From the NCBI RefSeq assembly GCF_918797505.1, contig NC_092799.1:28520382-28584381 (forward strand): a stretch of 64,000 bases of DNA, given 5' to 3'. Made by a program: the position numbers and the translations under genes. Within the stretch, counting starts at the first letter, position 1. Each line of letters starts with the position of its first letter. The notes under the pieces were generated by a model. The model did no database searches. It was not told the origin of the DNA and saw only the letters and a list, made by a program, of their open reading frames with translations. This document shows positions 59,101 through 64,000 of the stretch, in pieces. Origin of the DNA: Bemisia tabaci. Lineage: Eukaryota > Arthropoda > Insecta > Hemiptera > Aleyrodidae.

Positions 59101-59885
59101 ATGAGAAGCTGCTATTGGAATACGACGTAATTTTCAGATTTTGATTTCAGGAAACAAAGTCTAATACGCGCATCACTAATTTTTGCGACGACGGCTAGTA
59201 ATAATTGCAGTAAGAACACTGGGGAAAAAAACACATTTGATCTAGAGTCCAGACTCTTGAGAACATTGACAAGAAAAAACACTCTTGATTCGATCAGATT
59301 TTTTCTTAAATCAAAAGGAAATCCGCTCAAATTAAGAGGCTTGGTTCTTGATTTAAGCAAAAATCCGATTGAATCAAGAGTATTTTTTCTTGTCGATGTT
59401 TTTAAGAGTCTGGACTCTAGATCCAATGTGTTTTTTTTCCAGTGAATTAATTCTCGATGATTTGAGTGCATGGGTTTGCTACTTTTTTGGGCCCTGGAGA
59501 GCTCCGTGACCACCTAAATATAACAGATACGCCAATTTCCTCCTTATCCATGTACTCTAAGAGTCAATCTAACCTGTTTGATAAGTGCTGGTTTCCGAAG
59601 CAGAACGACAGGCATGGTGGCGATGAAGAATGCGACGAGGTCTTTGTCTTTATTCTCCTGGTAGATGCGATCCAGGGGGACGACAGTTGCGGAGTTGGTG
59701 CCGACGCCCCAGAAGTACTTGTGCCCGATGAGGAAGCTCGGGGTCAGGAAAGGGATGTTCGACTTGCGCCATTGGGCCACGCGCCGCGAGTAGACCACAT
59801 AGTTGAGCACCAAGCACAGGGATCCCACCAGCAGGGGCGCGTAAAGCAGGGCCGGCGAATAGGACAGTGGCTCTAAGACATCCAT
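52919..59885 (-). CDS. Cytochrome P450, insect CYP6-like (clan 3), six exons, complete
   Basis: Exons on the minus strand are 59885-59574, 59042-58788, 58641-58308, 57216-56980, 55866-55615 and 53103-52919: 1575 nt, 524 residues plus TGA. All five introns are GT-AG and the phases join exactly (0, 0, 1, 1, 1). I found the last exon by hand because it is too short for a simple ORF scan. Visible landmarks: an N-terminal membrane anchor at about residues 11-32 followed by a basic stretch; C-helix WxxxR (W140-R144); K-helix ExxR, E380-S-S-R383, whose Glu codon is split by intron 4; PDRF at 436-439; haem loop FGKGPRKCPG at 455-464 with axial Cys462. The length is normal for an ER-anchored microsomal P450. 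Family knowledge: such enzymes take electrons from NADPH-P450 reductase and oxidise hydrophobic plant toxins, insecticides or endogenous lipids. The substrate cannot be read from sequence. Oddity: the I-helix (about 312-339) lacks the usual AGxxT signature. CYP6-like is my call; subfamily unknown. Confidence 0.93.
53190..53430 (+). mobile_element. 3' end fragment of a related LINE inside P450 intron 5
   Basis: Plus-strand translation at about 53209-53265 gives KVLDWVPPGRRRRGRPMKG, matching the C-terminal motif of the intact LINE at 49-52 kb (QVLDWVPPGKRRRGRPVKG). The final bases (gtgctgtaaagcgactta) match that element's 3' end. The middle is degenerate and purine-rich. Confidence 0.75.
53432..54635. 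mobile_element. 1.2-kb near-perfect foldback element, TA duplication, in P450 intron 5
   Basis: The termini are CAGGGTGTCCCAAAAG and its complement, flanked by TA on both sides (53430-53431 and 54636-54637), as for Tc1/mariner-type insertion. The two arms, about 580 bp each, are inverted copies that differ at only about half a dozen positions I could spot. The centre is near 54033. No transposase is encoded; the 85-residue open frames in each arm are mirror images of a non-coding repeat. Confidence 0.85.
55252..55547. mobile_element. MITE with 9-bp duplication in P450 intron 5
   Basis: The termini catacagaaaaaaagg and its near complement are flanked by GCTAAGATC at 55243-55251 and 55548-55556, a perfect 9-bp duplication. 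An inner matching block (gacgtaggtcggtac) extends the inverted repeats. Nine-base duplications are typical of Mutator-like elements; the superfamily call is inference. Confidence 0.8.
55615..55866 (-). CDS. P450 exon 5 (residues 380-463): K-helix, PERF, haem-binding loop
   Basis: Acceptor gatctcag|AATCG. The split codon restores the Glu of ExxR, so the exon opens E-SSRLYPSIPVISRVC. It contains FDPDRF and FGKGPRKCP, and ends TGTCCAG|GTAAGA inside the haem loop. Residue Cys462 is the predicted haem ligand. Confidence 0.94.
55918..56420. mobile_element. Long inverted-repeat MITE (GGAGATGTTGC family), P450 intron 4
   Basis: Same family as 3141-3975 and 46223-47232. The left arm runs from gaagacgtcgcatgag; the right arm ends gcgacatctcc. 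It is flanked by AT on both sides. The arms contain the shared blocks ctcaaaaaaagctc and gagagtccacctc. Confidence 0.75.
56545..56944 (+). mobile_element. Truncated CAGGGCCGG-family element, P450 intron 4
   Basis: Matches the right 400 bp of the element at 30927-31818, including one unit of its tgtaggcgctat minisatellite and the terminus aaatccgaccctg. The left terminus is missing. Confidence 0.75.
56980..57216 (-). CDS. P450 exon 4 (residues 301-379): I- and J-helices
   Basis: Acceptor atttatag|AGACG and donor CACG|GTGAGT. The split codon at the start makes Glu301. The segment LSFLLGGKISVAIVD, then FTIHLLSLNPEYQ, is the I-helix and J-helix start. The expected [A/G]Gx[D/E]T is read here as GGKIS, or AIV if aligned from the LNP side, so the acid is absent. 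Confidence 0.92.
57250..57480 (+). repeat. Possible retroelement 3' tail in P450 intron 3
   Basis: An AT-rich stretch ending in AATAAAGAAAGAAAAAAAATAAATAAA-like sequence, reading as a polyadenylated 3' end on the plus strand inside a minus-strand intron. There is no coding match; low certainty. Confidence 0.3.
58308..58641 (-). CDS. P450 exon 3 (residues 190-300 plus one base)
   Basis: Acceptor tattttcag|GTGGCAGGG and donor TCAG|GTTTGG, phase 1. It encodes the variable central region that includes substrate-recognition parts (D to H helices), with the glutamine-rich stretch RQIKQRNQTGAQRNDLIDLL typical of the H-helix approach in clan 3. No fixed motif lies here; its place rests on frame continuity and splice sites. 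Confidence 0.9.
58788..59042 (-). CDS. P450 exon 2 (residues 105-189): C-helix
   Basis: Acceptor ttttcag at 59043-59049 and donor GAG|GTTTGC at 58788/58787. It carries VWKAQRNALSPMF, the WxxxR C-helix motif whose Trp and Arg contact the haem propionates in known P450s. Frame 0 at both ends. Confidence 0.92.
59217..59444. mobile_element. CACTGG hairpin MITE in P450 intron 1
   Basis: 228 bp, CACTGGGG to CCAGTG, flanked by AA on both sides. Its two arms of about 105 bp are inverted copies built around gagtccagactctt and aagaaaaa.actcttgat. Confidence 0.88.
59574..59885 (-). CDS. P450 exon 1 (residues 1-104): membrane anchor and proline-rich hinge
   Basis: Starts at the ATG of MDVLEPLSY. A hydrophobic stretch, LLYAPLLVGSLCLVLNYVV, is followed by SRRVAQWRK and then a proline-containing hinge (IPFLTPSFLIG), the usual order for an ER-anchored P450. 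The exon ends AAACAG|GTTAGA in phase 0. Only 63 bp separate the ATG from a hairpin MITE. The bases just before the ATG (atatcacag) also resemble a splice acceptor, so an upstream non-coding exon is possible. Confidence 0.92.
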
Positions 59886-59948
59886 CCTGTGATATTGTTA
59901 CAGGGCTGGAGGCACGCGTGAAAGACTTTAGAGGGGCTGTATAGAACG

Positions 59949-60214
59949 CACTGGGGGAAAAAAAAAAAAAAACAAAAAAAAAAAAAAAAAAAAAACACAT
60001 TTGATCTAGAGTCCAGACTCTTGAGAACATTGACAAGAAAAAATACTCTTGATTCAATCAGATTTAAGCTAAAATCAAAAGGAAATCCGCTCAAATTAAG
60101 AGGCTGGGTTCTTGATTTAAGCTTAAATCTGATTGAATCAAGAGTGTTTTTCTTGTCGATGTTTTTAAGAGTCTGGACTATATCCAATGTGTTTTTTTTT
60201 TTTTTTTTCCAGTG
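59949..60214. mobile_element. CACTGG hairpin MITE 63 bp upstream of the P450 start codon
   Basis: 266 bp, CACTGGGGG to CCAGTG, flanked by CG on both sides. An expanded A-rich left end gives the extra length. Its position means it lies in the 5' UTR or core promoter, or in an upstream intron if a non-coding exon exists. Confidence 0.88.
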
Positions 60215-61670
60215 CGAGAAACGGGAGAGCGGAGAGATAGAAGTGGGAAATCAAAAGATGGGGAACGACGCTGGTGCCCTCAACCAGACATTGTCAAGAA
60301 ATGAATATAATTACGGAAAAAAATTAATTTAGTGCTTAATTTTATTGATTTAACGAGTACTTTATTTTTAGTGATTTTTAAATGTTTAATACTTATGTCG
60401 AAGGCAATGAGTCAAATGAGCCATTGTATCAAATTCCTAGACCGGTAGTCTTAAATTTTGACAGTTTACGGAATGCTGTAAATTTACGGCAAATAGCTTC
60501 ACGGGTTTTCAATATTTTGGCAAGAATAACTCCTCAAATCCTGCAAACTCTCCTTGTTCCTTCCTTTTTACATGCCTTTATAAAATTTTAAAAATTCTAT
60601 GTTTTATGACGTACTGAAAATGTCATGATAAATGTGCATGAAGGATCTTAAAATCGTTTAATATGCTATTGCATGCTGCATATTTTTACAGAGAGGAGCA
60701 ACGAATTATCTTCTCTAAAATTAGGATAAAAAATCAAAATTTCAATCTAAGTAAGAACATTTAACTATTTGTCTAGGCATTTAACAAAATGCCTGATTTG
60801 ATTATTTGCCCTCAACATTTATATAGTTTATTGTGCTCGATCGGTCTGATAAACAAGGCTATGCACCTAGTCGTTCGTGGAAGAGGATAAGAAAAAAAAT
60901 TAAAATTCCTTGAAATTCCTTCATTTCGGTGGATATGCAATTTGATCTCCTGGGAGTTAAAATAGTTGCTGTAGGTCGAAACGAGCGTCCAGCCCAGCAA
61001 CGCTAGCATAGCGCTGTCGTTCTCAACCCAAACAGGCTGGCGGGCAACGAATCAACGGACACTTTGCTCGAAGTCGAAGCAAGCCAGGAAAATTTCCTAT
61101 GTCGCGTTTAGCGAAAGTTCATCAATTTGTGGTTCCTTTGTGAAAATGCATTCTGCCAATTATACGAAAATTTAATTTTCGCGGTGTAATTAGACGATTT
61201 AAAAAAGGGTTTCGAGGGTTTATAAATTGAGTCAATTTAGTAAATGCTCTCCAGATACGAAATCCGCCATTGACTATAAATGGACCTTTTAGCTTCTGGT
61301 CCCTTTTTGTTTAAAGTCGTCTATTTAATACATGACGCAACCAAAATTTTAAAAATTGATTATGAAAATAGTAAAAAGTTCAAACTCCTCATTACTTACC
61401 TCAGTATCAGGTGAACTTAACCAACAAAATTGAAGAATGATCCTAAAATTAGAAGATATAATATGAAGACACTCAGCTCAGCTTCCGTCGCGTGCAACTT
61501 TTTAAGTGTCCTTTATCTTCAGCGGAAAAGGTGCACTGGGATGCAGAAAGCTCTAGATAAGAAATATTTGAGCTCTAAAAATTTCAATAAGCTATTTTGT
61601 AGATTTCTATTCTTTACATTTTAACAATACAGATCCATCGTTCATATTTGCCTGTTGCACTCTTCCAATT
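60215..61670. other. No gene recognised; one weak repeat
   Basis: About 60390-60825 is a distant relative of the element at 28588-29042 (shared ctctccttgtt.cttcc and ctaggcatt..acaaaatgc). The rest is AT-rich with short frames. Confidence 0.5.
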
Positions 61671-61673
61671 CTT

Positions 61674-62033
61674 CACGGAGAAAAAAAACTCGTGCGTGGG
61701 ACCCGAAGTTTAGGTCATATGGATCTCTGAAGTTTTCAGATTGAGCATCTGAACACTTTAGGTCTAGCTGCCGAAGTTCGGATCATACATCTGAAACTTC
61801 AGTTTTTACATCTGAAGTACTTCGGTTCTCACACCCGAAGTACTTCGGTTCTCACATCCGAAGTACTTCGGTTCTTACATCTGAAGTACTTCAGATGTAA
61901 GAACTGAAGTTTCAGATGTATGATCCGAACTTCGGCAGCTAGACCTAAAGTGTTCAGATGCTCAATCTGAAAACTTCAGAGATCCATATGACCTAAACTT
62001 CGGGTCCCACGCACGAGTTTTTTTTTCTCCGTG
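61674..62033. mobile_element. CACGGAGAAAA hairpin element with GAAGTACTTC repeats
   Basis: 360 bp, cacggagaaaaaaaactcg to ttttctccgtg, flanked by TT on both sides. The arms are nearly perfect inverted copies; the core holds about four 23-24-bp units, each centred on gaagtacttc. Confidence 0.85.
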
Positions 62034-62154
62034 TTGAAAGATTGAATCTTCCGGACAATGGTTCGGAAAAGTCATTGTTTGTAAATCAATTAGAGGCTTG
62101 TGGCCAAGGCCGCGGACACAAGCAAAGCAACAAGCGGAAGGCCGAAAAAGAGAC

Positions 62155-62186
<32 letters not shown>

Positions 62187-62482
62187 GGAGGGGCTCCTGG
62201 AACTCTAAATAGGGCGAAGCTAAGGCACGGAATGAGTTATGTAGGGATTTGATCTAATGCTCCATCGTTTGTTTTTTGCAAATCTTTTATATTCATATTC
62301 ACAGGCCGCAGCTTAAAAACACTATGCTGTTGAGAAATTTTGCTAATTCAATTTTTGTCGCTCCTTTAACGTAATAGCGTATCTTTTTTTCCACATAAGC
62401 CGCGGAAAGCATGACATTAAATGGACAACACGGCTCATGTAGAAGCTGAGATACGTCCTTTCGTCCGAGGAAGCGACGTTTT

Positions 62483-62646
62483 CAGTGGGCTGGCGTGAAT
62501 GATCGATTATCGATATCTCGCCATTTGAAGCTATGGTAAAGAATCGATTACTGAGGTACTCGCTGCGAACACCCTGATAATCGATCTTTTTTCATAGGCT
62601 TGAGTGGCCTATCAATCGATATATCGCGAAGCACGCCACGCCACTG
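62483..62646. mobile_element. CAGTGGCG hAT-like MITE
   Basis: 164 bp, cagtgggctggcgtg to cacgccacgccactg, flanked by GACGTTTT on both sides (62475-62482, 62647-62654). Confidence 0.9.
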
Positions 62647-62659
62647 GACGTTTTGTCCG

Positions 62660-64000
62660 AAAGCGGTTTTATGTCATACATTTTACAAGCTTCGTATCTT
62701 TCTGCAAATTCTGGTCCCGTCGTTTAGTGTTGCAAGGACATTTTTCAATTTCTTTTACTCCACCTTGATCGATTGAACCGTGTCACACCTACATAATTTT
62801 CGAATCAATCCCGCAGTTTTTATCAACTACACCATCTGCCGGTCAACGGGTGAAAGCAACTATAATCCTCGACCGAGCAAGATGACACTACTACCAAGAG
62901 CGGCTAAATGATGAATAATGAGGCTAAACTTGATCGTTTCCACCGTTGTCAGATCTTATATGCGTGTATTTTCAAGATAAGTACGTACTATTTGTTTTTA
63001 ACATCCTCATATTTGGCAATCCTCGCAACACTTGACAAATTGCTGGTCACTAATTTGAAGTGAGACGATTATTTATTCCGTTCAGATTCGGAACTTGTTG
63101 ATATTTTTACGGCAGTGTATTGTAAATAAACGTATAAATCACGGTTCGCCGGTTTTGGCTGGTGTTTCAAATTGCTATCTCGATCCATTAAAATGAGCCT
63201 CGCAAATTTCTCGTCTAGATTTAATTTTCGGAAGTTTTTGCCGTCCAATTTTTTCATCGTCCACCATCAGCTCTCACGAAATGCCGGATGTCTTTTTAAA
63301 TATTTCAAGTGTTTTATAGTCAAGTGACAAAGTGAGGCTAAGGAACAAAACCGCCTAACTGACAAATTTGGCGAAAATGAGTTAATGACTCTGCCGCAGT
63401 CTTCAGCATTAAATATGAAAGCTGTTGTTTTTTTTTTTTTCCAATTCCGCATGGGGGCGCTGTAAAGACGCTACAAAATCGCAAATCTAACCATAAAATT
63501 ACGAAAATGGCTCGGTTTCTTCTTTGTCCTGCAAAATCGTCAGTTTGCAGATAGCCAGCCATCCTCAGTTTTGTTCCTCAGCCATCGATAGTAATTTCAT
63601 GGGTTCTTCTTTTTGTACAAAATACATTGTGAAATGTGAAACATTTCTGGGATAATAGAGAAAAATAATGAACCAGGAACATGACAAAATGATAGTCCCG
63701 ATCTGGTAATTTTTGGTAAAATGTGGACATAATACATCAAGTTCAAAAATTCCGACCGAAAGGATTGAAAATGACAGGTAATCCATGCACTATTTTGCAA
63801 CACGAACCGTGGGTGGACGCTTTGGCGACCATGATGGTTCCCTCAACCTAACGGACAGCCGGCAATGGAGCTGGACATGTTTTTGCCAAATGGAGCACCG
63901 AAATCGTGGAATTTACTTCTCAATGAAAATGGAGAGAGTAGGCGCATGATTGGACAACTTTGGAATCACCTCTGCGCTTTAAGGTAAAACTGTCTTCTCA
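62660..64000. other. No gene recognised
   Basis: Short frames only and no family member that I can assign. Confidence 0.5.

Overview
This is AT-rich, intron- and transposon-dominated nuclear DNA from an animal, most likely an insect. The only complete host gene I can assemble is a six-exon microsomal cytochrome P450 of the insect CYP6-like (clan 3) type. A short (CCTAA)n tract matches the insect telomere unit TTAGG. A hemipteran source, perhaps a whitefly, is my guess from the repeat flavour and the P450; I cannot prove it from sequence alone.

Layout. Positions 1-49 kb hold almost no recognisable coding sequence. They are a dense, often nested set of short inverted-repeat DNA elements (MITEs), small tandem arrays, one large hAT-like non-autonomous family, a tRNA-like SINE head and a few GC-rich islands that may be promoters or first exons (near 16.1, 18.5, 34.0 and 45.8 kb). 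At 33.9-34.1 kb a minus-strand exon candidate ends in a half zinc-finger motif and a consensus splice donor. At 49.2-52.4 kb lies a LINE (endonuclease plus reverse transcriptase) with an intact 984-codon ORF on the minus strand. From 59.9 down to 52.9 kb runs the P450 gene on the minus strand (524 residues, six exons, all introns GT-AG). Positions 60-64 kb are non-coding with more elements.

MITE families were defined by comparing copies within the window and by their target-site duplications (TSDs). (a) A Transib-type family has CACAGTG termini and CGNCG duplications (three copies). (b) CACTGG...CCAGTG hairpins have 2-bp duplications (eight copies). (c) CTGCCGTGCTAAGG...CAG elements have 4-bp duplications (more than 15 copies). 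(d) CAGTGGCG hAT-like elements have 8-bp duplications (five copies, one internally amplified into a 133-bp tandem array). (e) TAGAGTCC elements have an 8-bp duplication in the clearest copy. (f) Two elements have 9-bp duplications. (g) CAGGGCCGG hAT-like elements reach 0.9 kb. (h) A 1.2-kb near-perfect foldback has a TA duplication.

How it fits together. The P450 appears functional by its reading frame but is heavily invaded: a hairpin MITE lies 63 bp before the ATG, others occupy introns 1, 4 and 5, and another lies just after the stop codon. The foldback in intron 5 would form a stem of about 580 bp in the pre-mRNA. The P450's I-helix lacks the usual acid-threonine pair, the most interesting protein-level feature here.
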